Shown: positions 23,402 to 34,411 of the stretch, in pieces
Position numbering within the stretch: the first letter of the stretch is position 1
How the letters are laid out: every line of letters starts with the position of its first letter
Assembly: GCA_000328365.1 (NCBI GenBank)
Contig: KB309537.1
Span: 726,831-790,830, forward strand
DNA length: 64,000 bases
Reading direction: 5' to 3'
Origin: Capitella teleta
Lineage: Eukaryota > Annelida > Polychaeta > Capitellidae
The notes under the pieces: model-generated
Told to the model about the DNA's origin: nothing
What the model saw: the letters and a program-made list of their open reading frames with translations, nothing else
Database searches by the model: none
Program-made: the position numbers and the translations under genes

Positions 23402-24744
23402 GATCCTCTCAGATCAGTACTCTTAGGGTTCAAACTGAATGAGAAGAAACACAAGAACTGTCACTGATCCATGCGTTGCTGGGTTTGGCTGGGCACTGCG
23501 CAGAGCTGCAGGTTGCAGAAGCTCAGCTGTCAACTGAATTGGAGATTGGCTCGCAGATGAAATTACTTTTAATGGTTGGCTGGTGATTTCGACTGACCTC
23601 GCAGGAATGGGGTATGGCTGTTAATCCGAATAATAGAATATCTCTTGTATGGCGATAGGATATCTCCTTATGTCGCATCAACACAATATTAGATTGGTAG
23701 CTAAGATATACCCTTTAAGTAAATTCCCAAATGTTTGCTTTTCTCTGTAACCTAGCTTAGGGTGGAACAGAGCACAAGAGATCGGCGCAAATAAACTCCA
23801 CTCTAAGCTGGCAGATCAATCGAAGAGGCATGTTCCTTCCAAGCTCACCGGAATAATATTATCCGGTCGAATCGTCTTGTTTGCTTGCGTTTGAGATTAT
23901 TGGTTCTATATTTAAATTAATCTCCTATCATTACATATAAATAGGCTAAACACGCGCCTCGCCCTAATGTCGTTACTGTAATAAACGAAGGCTCAGTTTT
24001 AGTTTTTACGGGTCACGATCTGTGTTGGATTAATATATAGCCGTGATTCACATGACGTCGTGTGTGCGTTACATGTTGTTGTGTAGCAACACTTTGCAAA
24101 ACGTCTGTTGTTCTTGGGTCTTTGTGATATAACGATAGACTCAGTTATGACCACGATCAATAATTACGTTTGGGGTACGTTCTTCGATTTGCACTGTGTT
24201 TGCCCTAGCTATGATATGGATAGAGTTTATTTGTGTGTAATAGAATGCATAAATATTGCATCATTAATTTCAAAACAATTATTCAATGAATACAAAACAT
24301 TACCTCAAATATTTTGCGGTATCTTCTCTTCACATCAGTTTCCAATGTACGTTTGATCGTTAGGCAACGCTCTATACTGACCCTAAATGTGCAATTAAGC
24401 ATATTTCATATCAATTATTATTATTTATATGAGATGAGCAAGATATTGTAGTATCTTGACACCAATCTATCGAGTGTGATGAATAGGCGGCAGTCCTTCA
24501 CTTGATCCTTGTTGCCAAATCTAACTACTTCATTGTGCCTCGATTGATTGGCGTCTGCGGTTGTTGGCTAACTACAGTAATATCTATTCGCAGAAGTCTT
24601 AAGATATAAGACAGCAAGGCAATAAAAGTGTTGCTTTGATGACGGCTGAACGGAGACAACATGTTACTAATAATGAATTTATATTCGACCAACGATCACA
24701 TAACTTGTAACCTGGTTACTAGCTAAGTTCTACAATTGTGCTTA
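23402..24744. other. Gene-free upstream region of CFAP97D
   Basis: No exon recognised. It contains the imperfect X-box and AT-rich DNA. Confidence 0.4.
24078..24090. promoter_or_regulatory. Imperfect X-box upstream of CFAP97D
   Basis: GTTGTGTAGCAAC, one mismatch to the X-box half-site, about 680 bases 5' of the CFAP97D ATG. Confidence 0.25.
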
Positions 24745-25135
24745 GTGAAAGTGGTGTCACATCTCAATTACACTACGCAAGTTATATCCATTTGTGTGGT
24801 CTACCACAACTTCTCATTGAACGTCTTCAGACCATCCAAAATGCTACCGCCATGGCGATAACCTATGTTAGCCTTCGAGAGCACAATTCTGATGGAATCA
24901 CATAAGCTACAGGAAATATAGACTTTTCAATTTTTGCTATTGCATACGGGTCGATTCACGATAATGCTCCTACCTACTTTAACTACTTGATTAATTTTCC
25001 CGAGTGAGCTACGCCAGGCCAAACGAGAACAAACTATGCCTGGAAAACAAGTATGTCCGCTGTGCTGATCGTTAAATTCAAAATGCTGCACCCACACGCA
25101 AACCATCTCACACCAGAGATACGCTGTTAGTCGTT
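24745..25135 (+). mobile_element. CR1/L2-like LINE 3' fragment
   Basis: The plus-strand frame reads HLCGLPQLLIERLQTIQNAT, the conserved block after the reverse transcriptase in L2/CR1 elements. A degenerate APTYFNYLINF segment follows. It is truncated on both sides, with several stops. Confidence 0.65.
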
Positions 25136-25744
25136 TTTATCAATTATTGAAAATACAATAAACAAATCTGAAATCATAAAACACAATTTTGAAATGTCTT
25201 GTCTGTCGGCCGATGATTATAAACTATGATTCACCGTCCTCCTCGAAATAAGAGATGCCACAGGCGTTTCGGCACCGACAGAAAAGAGTTCAGAAGTTGC
25301 GAAAATACTGTAAATGTAGGAGCTCAGCTGACATAATTTTTCCTATAGGGTATTGAATTGAATTTAATTTATTGACATGGCAGAAAGAATGAAATATTAA
25401 CCATTATAAAATGCCAAAATAGAAAAAAGAGAAGCTTATGAAGAAAGTAGGAAGCGACAATGAAATATATGGAAATACAATAATGGAGAAATGGAATTAC
25501 AGAAGAGAGAAAAAGAATGGGTCTTGTGAAAAGGAGACTAAGTACAGTATGGCTACTTGTGAGTCGCCTGTTCAAATTGTACAATTTAAATTTTTTATTC
25601 AGTTTCATGGTGCGGAGAAAAAAAAAGTGGGTGGTGCAGCGCATATTCAGAGATAAGTAGTTCGTTTCCTATATTCACAAACACCCTGAACTCGACCTCT
25701 CCAGCGAAAAGTTTTCAACATTATTCTGATTCTAAGTTCAATAC

Positions 25745-26995
25745 AAGTTCGCAATATCACGTAACTCATGCAACGAGCGGAATTGGCGATGAACAAAGTA
25801 GTGACGTCACATAATTAATATTCATTAGTTAAATCACCCGCATATCAACTTCCGCTTTCCGCGGATTCAAAATATCAGTTTGTGCTCAAATCGTCGCTAC
25901 ATCTTCGACTCTGATTTTAATTGGTTGCTTTACAATTCTTGTATTTCTGAATTGCTCCATTAGGAAATCATCTATTCTTCAGGGAATCATAGATTCTTGC
26001 GAAATATGGTTCTTATTCGGCGCGCGAGAGAAAGCATATCCGGAAGATGGATGAATTTATTCCATGTTATTTTATATACAATTAGTAAATTATATACATA
26101 TATTTTTTTCGTGATTTATTTATTTGCTTTCTTAATTATCTATGAAGGAAGGATCGAGGGGTGTGGGGTGCTGAAGTATATGTGCCTATAGGCACTATAA
26201 AGCAGTAGAACCTGCATGGCAGCATGTGAACCCGGCAGCGCGCGCTCGTCAGTCACGGGTAGTTCAAGTGATTAACTGAACGCTTTAATCGCGGCGTCTG
26301 CATGGCACCGTATCGATGCATTCAGCTTTGTTCTTTCATTTGATTATGTAATCCCTTTCATGTCATATTTAACTGGGTGTTACAACATTCCTAGGGTTTT
26401 TTTTTTCAAGTTGATTTCGATTGTTTAAAATGGGCGTGGCATTCTCCGTGTGAGTTAAGACAACTGGCTGTCTTGGCCAATGAATCATTCCAGATTAATC
26501 ACATGGTCACCGGGCGCAGGGGCTTAAGTCATGGAAGCAAGCCCCCCTGCATGGTGAGCGGGGAGCAACCCCGACTCGATAGCGGGCAAGCCGTATCACG
26601 CTCGCAGGTGACACATGCTTCAATGAGATGAGTTGCATGCAAAGTGAAACTTTTATTTCAAGATTGATCACAGGATGCAGGAGTGGAGTTTGACGGAGTG
26701 GAATCCATGATTTCCATGGGAATAGATGATTTCCAAATGGAGTGATAAACAGCAAGAACCTTAGTAATTCAGAAAATGCAAGAATTTAAGTGTAGAAAAA
26801 CCAAGTCAGAGTCGAAGATGTAGAGACGATTTGAGCACAAACTGATACTAGTAAGTTGATATGCAGGTAATTTGAATAATGAATATTCATTATGTGATGT
26901 CACTACTTTTGTGACGGCACGTACTGTGTGCAAAGCCTGTTGATTTCTACAGGACATTGGTTCATCGCCAATTTCGCTCGCTGCTGTCAGCTGGC
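25745..26995. mobile_element. DNA element with long (about 200 bp) inverted terminal repeats
   Basis: The left arm (about 25765-25965, containing CAGTTTGTGCTCAAATCGTC) recurs inverted at about 26760-26995. The arms match over roughly 200 bases with small indels, including CATATCAACTT and CTACATCTTCGACTCTGA. The 800-bp core shows no transposase. A third, partial arm (GCGGAATTGGCGATGA) is at 28140-28215. It looks like a non-autonomous foldback/MITE-type element. The family is unknown. Confidence 0.7.
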
Positions 26996-27246
26996 GTGAT
27001 GCTATTCTTCTTGCGTTTTTTTTAAGTGCGTTATGACTACAAAGATAAAATTCTTGCGTCTTCTTACCGTATGTGAAAACAGGATTGAAAACAGGTGTAA
27101 TCTGGATCTTGTGATGTTGTATACTAGTTTTATATGATTGAATGGGGTATATATATCAACTCAGGGCACTGGAAGAATTGTATTAATGCTAATTTCCGAT
27201 TGATCGAATCATGTAATACTTACACGTCTTTGTCTCTTTGATGAAG

Positions 27247-27907
27247 ACGATTACAGAAAGCGGTATAGCCTCAGATGTTGAATAGGCGGGAAACATCAAT
27301 AATAAACAAACTCTGCCCATCAGTATAAAACCCGATCATTCGTCACAACAAATTAATCAGTATATCGACGAATCTCTGCGAGACATCTCTGCAATAATGG
27401 CGACAAAAAACGAAAGATCACGTGTGTAACCCTGGAACGCCTGGCGATCAGCGAAGTTGAAGCTGGAGGGAAGAAAAAGGCCATCGCCGATAAGTTTGGA
27501 ATCCCACCAAGCACCCTGTCAAATTGGATCAAAAATTCTGAGAAGATGCAAGCGCATTATAAAGATAGTGGAGGTGACAGGAAGTGAGCGAGGTTGTGTG
27601 AATACCCGGACGTGGAAGAGGCGTTGATGCTGTTGTTCAAGGCGGCAAGAACAAAGAATATCCCCCTCTCTGGGCCGATTTTGTATATTTTGTAGTAAAC
27701 AACGCAAACAAATCGTTTTATTTTTTTGTTCGTGTATTGGCAGCTTTAAAGTGTTCAAGGGTAGGTCATTACGCTATCATAACATCATCTTATAGATCAC
27801 AACGTTACCAAAATGTTGAGAATTCGAAAACCCCGATTCGTCGAAAACCCTCTTCGTCGAAGTGTTTTCGCCGATCCCTTCAAATTCGAGTTAGCGGGGT
27901 TTCACTG
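27247..27907 (+). mobile_element. Tigger/pogo DNA transposon remnant with CENP-B-type HTH
   Basis: 27412-27690 translates as a pogo-type DNA-binding domain: LAISEVEAGGKKKAIADKFG, IPPSTLSNWIKNSEKM, then after one stop (TGA at about 27585) YPDVEEALMLLFKAARTKNI and PLSGPIL. That is the usual N-terminal half of Tigger transposase. The right end is CAGTGAAACCCCGCTAACTC read inward from 27907, next to TA. The left end is missing and no DDE catalytic domain remains. It shares flanking sequence with the copy at 39478. Confidence 0.8.
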
Positions 27908-27910
27908 TAC

Positions 27911-28215
27911 ATGAAAACCCATGTCCATGACCACGCCATGGTAAGAGATATAGGGATTTTTTTTCAAGAGTGCAAACTAGATGTTGTATACTAGTCTTAC
28001 ATGATTGGAAAGAATTATACCCACTCAGTGCACCTGTAGGGGTTTCTTGATGATTGAATCATGTAACTTACATGATCATACATGAAAACCGATATCCGTG
28101 ACCACACCATGGTGGAGATAGGAGTCATAACGCACTTTTTACAGACGCAAGAAGAATAGTGTTCCTCCGTCAGCTGTCGCTACTCGCAGCGAGCGGAATT
28201 GGCGATGAGTGGTTT
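27911..28215. repeat. Local direct and inverted repeats flanking the Tigger copy
   Basis: CATGAAAACC..TGACCACxCCATGGT occurs at 27910 and 28079. GATGTTGTATACTAGT occurs at about 27114 and 27984. GCGTTATGAC at 27029 is inverted at 28125. The insertion therefore sits within an older duplicated element. Confidence 0.6.
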
Positions 28216-29879
28216 GCCACTAGGTTGCTAGAACACACATGGATGATCTGGCAATACCACGGCTGGTTTCAGCGACCTTATTAATGTTCACTTTATCTTC
28301 TTCTTTTTCTGAAATTTAGACACTTAGGGTAGGTGTTAGAATTACACGTCACACATGTCATATGCCGCCCGAGTAGCAATAGTGCGTCGCGATCGCCAAA
28401 ACTATAGTACATAATGAATAATGACTGTGAATAATCAACATGTGAAGGAAAAGTTGAAGAATGTTTACCATTGAGAATGAACCGTTTATGGTAAAAAACA
28501 TTCTTAATTTCTTTGACACAGAAGATCAAGATACATACATGTATACATGTACTTAGAAGTCAGATACATTCCGGCTGCCTTTGAGATATTTGGAAGCAGC
28601 CACAGCCTGGCTCTTATAAAATTGAAGAGCTATGATATATTCCTGATTTTCGATTCACACCGTCCTTGCGGAAGCGAGGTTATTGCTGGTTTCATCTTAA
28701 TCATCTTAATATCAGTAGAAACTATCTTGCTTTTTCAGAACTTTCTTTTTTAAATCATATATGTCGCATTCCCACTCACTCTGAATGCGCAACAACATCC
28801 TAGGTGCTTAGATAAGAAAGGCATCATATATAGACGGTAATTCCAGCTAAATCTCTTGAAAGAAATTCGGCTAACCAGATGGATTTTCGGCGGCGAATAA
28901 GCCAACTGTTTTTCAGTGGATCAGAAGATTTCCGGCGGCGGCGGCTCAGATTCTGGAGTCTAGAGCATCAATGGGATATGAAAGACAATGTCATCGGTTG
29001 CTCCGATTTATACACAAATTATGATGAGGATACCAATTTGAATGAAATTTTTTGCAAGCAGTATTCAAGGCGCTTGGAGGACATTCTCACATAACCTTCA
29101 TAACGTGACTGCGTGTATGTGTCATAACCCTGGAGATATTAAAGTGACCATAAAATATTTACGAAGTGAATGAAACAGGCTGACCATAGAAACCCAACCA
29201 TAGAAGTCTAACTCAAAAGCTTGAATAAATTATACTGATGTCATGAATGATGTCACTCTGTTCGCGAAAGTGAAAAAAAATATACAAAGAAAAAGAGTTG
29301 CGGAAGAAAAATGTATTCAATTATGGTTACCCAAAGATAAAATAAACACATCAAGACAAACAAACAAAAGAAAAATAATATATAAAAAAATACCCCAAAA
29401 AAAGAAAAAAGAAAAAGAAAAAAAAGGAAAGCCTACTATACGCAAGTTTGAAAAATCCTCATTGCAATATACTTTAAATATACTATTAAAATATACTTTT
29501 GAATCACCATGTACATTGAATTACCCAACAACAATGAACATATCAAATGTTCCATAAAAGATAAAAACACAAAAAAAAAACAAGAAAAACAAGAAGAAAA
29601 AAAATGAATAAAAATAAAAGATAAACGAAAAAGTGAAAACAATGTATATTATATATTAATTGTGCAAATGAGGAAAAGTATGCTAACAAGACAAGCGATA
29701 TAGTAATAAAGAGAGGAGTTCATAGATTTGGAGTGATATATTAGTAACATGCATTCTGTCATTACTGACATTAGTGAGAATGTGCCTTATTGTACATTGC
29801 AAGTTATGTTCCATCACATTTTCTATTATTTAATGTTATACAATTAAGAACATTATAAATGCTTATTGCTAATATTCTT
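28216..29879. other. Gene-poor AT-rich stretch
   Basis: Apart from the small ORF at 28879 I see only A-rich low-complexity sequence (29270-29640). Confidence 0.4.
28879..29094 (+). CDS. Small hypothetical ORF, 71 residues
   Basis: An ATG-initiated frame with an internal echo (MDFRRRISQLFFSGSEDFRRRR) and no matching family. It has an AG just before the ATG and no clear donor. It could be a fragment or chance. Confidence 0.2.
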   Translation: MDFRRRISQLFFSGSEDFRRRRLRFWSLEHQWDMKDNVIGCSDLYTNYDEDTNLNEIFCKQYSRRLEDILT

Positions 29880-30045
29880 TGCACACAGCATCGGACCCGC
29901 GATAAAACACATAAACGTTGTCTGCAAAGATAGTTGGCTTCAAGCAAATCATTTGTCGGTATGTACATTACATGAAAAATTTAAAAGAACCTAAAATGGC
30001 ATCTTGAGGACCTCCAACCTCGATAATTAACACCTTCAAGACAAA
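29880..30045 (-). mobile_element. LINE reverse-transcriptase relic
   Basis: The minus strand reads GGPQDAILGSFKF and later FADNVYVFY, decayed forms of the GVPQGSILGP and FADD motifs of non-LTR reverse transcriptase. It is short and interrupted by stops. Confidence 0.4.
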
Positions 30046-30741
30046 CAAATTTTCTCTGGTCATGAAGATCATTCAATACATTTCCTCGAATTTCATTTTT
30101 TTTTGTTTTTTTTTTTTTGTAATTTTAATTGAAAGAAATTTTGAAAAATTGATATATCAAAGATTTTAATTCCTGAAATTTTACGTACTCCGCCAAAAAA
30201 AAAAAAAACTAAATTTTGTCAAAACCTCTCGTAGCCTCGGCATATTGATATGTGAAGGATCACCGTTTTGTTTTGACTTTTAGGATATTAATAATAATAA
30301 TAATAATAATAGTCAATTAGCTAGTTTTGAGTTCACCACTTTTCTACGATTTTCAAAATATCGAGATTATCGAGATTTTGTTTGGATTACAAAGTATACG
30401 AATAGCGTCCGATTTTTTATACGACGTTTAGAAGGATTTTTGAAAAAAAAAAATTAATAAAAGTTTCAATGAGATGCTTTTTATTTTGCTATGATAATAA
30501 ATTTAGCAAAATTATAATAATTTTAATTCAAATTAACGATCGAGTTGCGCTGTCAATTATTTTAGTAAATACTTATAAACCGATAGAACAGATTTTGGTA
30601 GCGCACAGTGGTATACTGGGAGATACTATTTTTAGGCTACCGTATTTTCAATATAAAATTATGACAAAAAGAAAAAAACAAAATAATGTAGCAGAATTTC
30701 AAGCAGATCATTTGAAATTTGATAATTGCCATAAAATTTTG
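30046..30741. other. AT-rich spacer with homopolymers
   Basis: Runs of T and A and an (AAT)n tract at about 30289-30310. No gene seen. Confidence 0.5.
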
Positions 30742-31752
30742 TTACCCAAATCCAGTTAATGAGCCGTTGTATCCTATCAATGGCAGATTCGGCTCGGTTG
30801 CAACGAAAGAATCGGACCAATGTTTCATCAATATTTTTCCACAATCAAATCGTTCTTGCTTTGGTCCAAAATGCAGCCCTGAAACCAAATGGTTACAAAT
30901 AAGACTGTTGTTGGACCCTGTGTGTTGAGGGATGTTGCTGACGAGGGCAGACAAGTTGTGCTTGTCGGTGAAATAGATATACCACATGGTCCACATAGAA
31001 TCTTCTGTGTGCCGTTTTTCAAATCGCTTGTACCAGTCTGTGTTAAGCCTTGCTCCGCGGACATAAGGGTGTTCCAATGTTTTAGCATCTGAGTGGAACC
31101 AATCTTGGAACAGCCTCCACGTTACCGGATGAGGAGCAAAGGCCCAAGAACCTGCAACCCTGAAGAAGTAAGCTGGATGATCTCGTAGGATCTTTTTCTT
31201 AACCTTATTGAGTTCTTTGAAGTAGTTCTTTCCAATCGTTATTTTGATGTTGCTATCTTGCAAGCAGTAGCCACTGATGAAGTCTTTGTGTCCATATCTA
31301 GCGTGCGTTTTTCGTAGCCACCGATATGCAAATGGGCTGACTTCAATGTCATCCTCAATAATGATTGCCAATTCATTTGAATCGAGAGGGGGTCTCCATG
31401 AATCCACCCACTGGCCGTAGATCCCGACATGCTTGTCTTGTAGGTGCACCCGCGATGGTCCTTTGCTCCATGTGAACGATTTGGCCACTTTCACGGTTGC
31501 AGGATCCAACTCCTGGTTTTTATTCCGATCAACAAAAATGTCCAAATGTCCAGTATCTCCGTCCAATTCGAGGAAATTCAAAGCATCCAGTGTTGTTTGC
31601 AATGATCGGGGGCGGTTATGCGTCAGAATGATTAGGCGGATATCGACAACCTCTTGGTGACTGAACGCGGGTTCACATTCTGACTGTGCGACTGCTTCCC
31701 TAATAGCTAAATCCTCAGATCTCTTTGAAACCAAATAGAACATGAACAGCAT
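30742..31752 (-). CDS. GT-A-type glycosyltransferase, copy 1 (N-terminus cut by TGA)
   Basis: An intronless frame of 336 residues. RLIILTHNRPRSL (residues 39-51), LDIFVDRNKN, HVGIYGQWVDSWRP and AIIIEDDIEVSPFAYRWL (EDD at 133-135, the likely metal-binding DxD equivalent) mark a GT-A fold transferase. It resembles uncharacterised invertebrate proteins that I know from memory. Donor and acceptor sugars are unknown. Such enzymes are usually Golgi type II membrane proteins. By comparison with copy 2, the real start is ATG at 31803-31801, but codon 17, within the membrane anchor, is TGA. The open frame therefore restarts at 31752 with only about nine hydrophobic residues left. Without introns in an intron-rich genome, it may be a retrocopy. 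It may be non-functional or soluble. Confidence 0.75.
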   Translation of the reverse strand: MLFMFYLVSKRSEDLAIREAVAQSECEPAFSHQEVVDIRLIILTHNRPRSLQTTLDALNFLELDGDTGHLDIFVDRNKNQELDPATVKVAKSFTWSKGPSRVHLQDKHVGIYGQWVDSWRPPLDSNELAIIIEDDIEVSPFAYRWLRKTHARYGHKDFISGYCLQDSNIKITIGKNYFKELNKVKKKILRDHPAYFFRVAGSWAFAPHPVTWRLFQDWFHSDAKTLEHPYVRGARLNTDWYKRFEKRHTEDSMWTMWYIYFTDKHNLSALVSNIPQHTGSNNSLICNHLVSGLHFGPKQERFDCGKILMKHWSDSFVATEPNLPLIGYNGSLTGFG

Positions 31753-31803
31753 TCACGTGACGAGAAGACCTATTGGTAGATGTCGTTTCCTTGTGCAAGC
31801 CAT

Positions 31804-32334
31804 GTTGCTTTCGCAGAATGCTACGACAATAATAATAATACGAGTGACGCCGTGCTCTCTAGTAAAACACCAATCAAAATTGAGAATAGGGAGCTCCACA
31901 GAGCCATGACGGCAATTACAGGCTCCAAGCGCGCCACTATTCATAAATTATGACTTGAGCTCGTTGTGAGCAAATTATGCTTGTGGTGGAAGTGAGGATG
32001 TGTGAAGTTATTACGGAATAATGTGACCTGTTTTTTAATGAGGTTAAAAACAAAAGCCACTCCATTACTCAGTATTGGGGATGATTGGCTGATTGGTTGC
32101 TACATAATTTTAAAAAGTTGTGAATTTGGTTTGACTATATCATTTTATTTGAATAATATTGTTTACATGTACAAGATTATTGTATAAATTTATATGGGAG
32201 AATATTAAAAGGACACATCAATCAAGAAATAGCAACAATTCCTTTAAAAGTAAAAACTAAAACAAAAACAAAAAACATAAAAATATGTTACATGAAATCA
32301 TCTGCCAATGAGAAAATTGTTTTAGTTATTTAAA
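31804..32334. other. Upstream region of glycosyltransferase copy 1
   Basis: No exon recognised. The 31753-31944 frame is simply the pre-stop part of the copy 1 reading frame extended upstream. Confidence 0.4.
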
Positions 32335-32880
32335 AGAGACACATTGCGTACCCTGTGTTACGCATTTATCTACCCTAACCTCCAGTACTGCAATCTAATA
32401 TGGGGCAATCCACACAAACTCACCTCAATAGACTTCTTTTGCTTCAGAAAAATACAATTTGCCTAATTCTTAAAAGGCACCATTTAACCCACACAACCAC
32501 CCTCTTTCGCTACTTAATTATTCTGAAAATCTCAGACATCCATAACTATTTTACAATCATTTTTCTTTAAAAGCTAACCCTATCATATCTATCCATATCC
32601 ATATCCATATCTATCATTAAATTATGATTTCAAATCTGATTTAATGAATCATACTCCCATCTTGTTATACCTCGTCAGTCATCACAATACACGCACTCAA
32701 TTACAAATCACTCAATCAGCACACCAACATGAGACAACACACTCTTTCTTATACACCCATCACCACAATTTATGAACAGCTCATGGTACTGTCCTTGAGA
32801 GTGTCATGAGTTGATGTATATTTAAGCAAAAGATTCTTTCATCAGACACCCCTATACATCCAGCATATCATATCAGTCAT
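32335..32880 (+). mobile_element. LINE 3' fragment
   Basis: LRTLCYAFIYPNLQYCNLIW and GNPHKLTS followed by a frame-broken stretch match the post-RT region of L2/CR1-like LINEs (typically LYYALIYPYLQYCNLIWG). It has several stops and no poly(A) tail seen. Confidence 0.6.
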
Positions 32881-34411
32881 CTGTATCGATCATTGTGTCG
32901 GCAGAGAGATCTCTTTCATCCCCCTTTTCGCGGTTCCAGTTAGTTGACTTTTGTCCAGTCTGTCCATGTTCACTCGAATCAGCACCCACAACCAGTCCAT
33001 TAGTGTCTGCACCAGCGTGACTGTGTGACTTCCGCTCTTATGTGTTCCTTGACATTTCCCGTTTTTAAGAAATAATAATGTCAAGACATCGAAGGAACTC
33101 CGACCATGGGTAAATCGATAGATGTTAGAATGTACTTATTAGACAGGATTGATGTTACTTAAGGACACGTATCAAAGTAAAGTGGAAAATTAAAGTCAAT
33201 GCAAATTTAAATTCATGATAATTTTGGTACAACGGTAACATTAACAAAAATTTGAACCTTGCCGCCTCACCGTGAAGTTATATGATACCGCAGGTGGCTG
33301 TATCAAAACATATAAAGACAGAAAAGTTATATGGATTAAAGTTGTATTGTAATGGTGATTGTGATCATGATGATTTTTAAACGTAAATTGTTGAATTGAA
33401 TTGAAATTGAATTAAAATTTTTACTACGGAAGTTCAGTAGTAATGTACATCGGTATAAACACAAAAAAATCAGTAATATAAATCAATCAGCAAAAGACGA
33501 ATGGAAATAGAATGCTTATCACACCAAACACCAAAGTGTTCTTTAACAAAGTTATCTTTAACACCAAAGTGACTAAACATGAAAAACATTGCAAATAATC
33601 AACTCGTGTACAGAAAGAAAAAAAAATAGTGTAATTACAATTATTATTATACATATATTTTTTTTCAAGGTAATTAGTAATATACAATTGGTATTAGTTT
33701 TAAAGATCTTTAGATTGGTACAAGACATTAATGAATGCGGATTGATAAAGTCATCGCATAGTTTTGGTAGAGAGTAAAATAAAGTCTTCTGTCTGAGAGT
33801 CGTTCAACATTGGGGCAGCATCAATTGATGTGTATTTCGTGTTTCATGCTGTCGGTCCGTTGGGGTCAACTTAGAAATTGAAATTTAACGGAGAGAAAAA
33901 AAATTCTTCAGTGAGATTCGAATCTGGTAGTTCCCAGGTTTACCCATAATAAAAAAGGAGTAATCTTTCCTGTTTATTCACTGCTCTTCCTGCCTTTTAA
34001 GTCGCTTTCCTGTTGTTTGTTTTTTTTTTCCCTGAAATATAATTATTGCGTGGTATCGTTCTTTCTTACAATGAATCACATAAAAAATAATGCTTTTTTA
34101 GTGATTTAATAAAGTGCATTTAAAGTCGATTAACGAGTATTAAATGATTTTTTTAGCAAAATATTTCGAATCATAGCCCACGCACTAGAGCCTGGCGGAA
34201 CCCTTTTATGGGTCCATGGTTTATGGTGTATGCAATTTCCAGAACAAAGGCCTTTAAGATAAAAATTCTTGAAAGTACGTAGTTGACAGTAGGGGTAAAA
34301 TAATATAGAATATACATGTGTAAAAGTAAAAATATGCAAGTTCCCAATCTGTTCCCTTATTTTCATTGATCTGGATGGTACTGAGATACGATTTTTTTTT
34401 TTTTTTTTTTT
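32881..34411. other. Gene-free AT-rich stretch
   Basis: Low-complexity tracts, including a T-run at 34390-34411 that abuts the next LINE. No gene seen. Confidence 0.45.

Noticed and set aside
33900-33945. GATTCGAATC resembling a tRNA B box
   Set aside because: No A box at proper spacing and no cloverleaf could be drawn.
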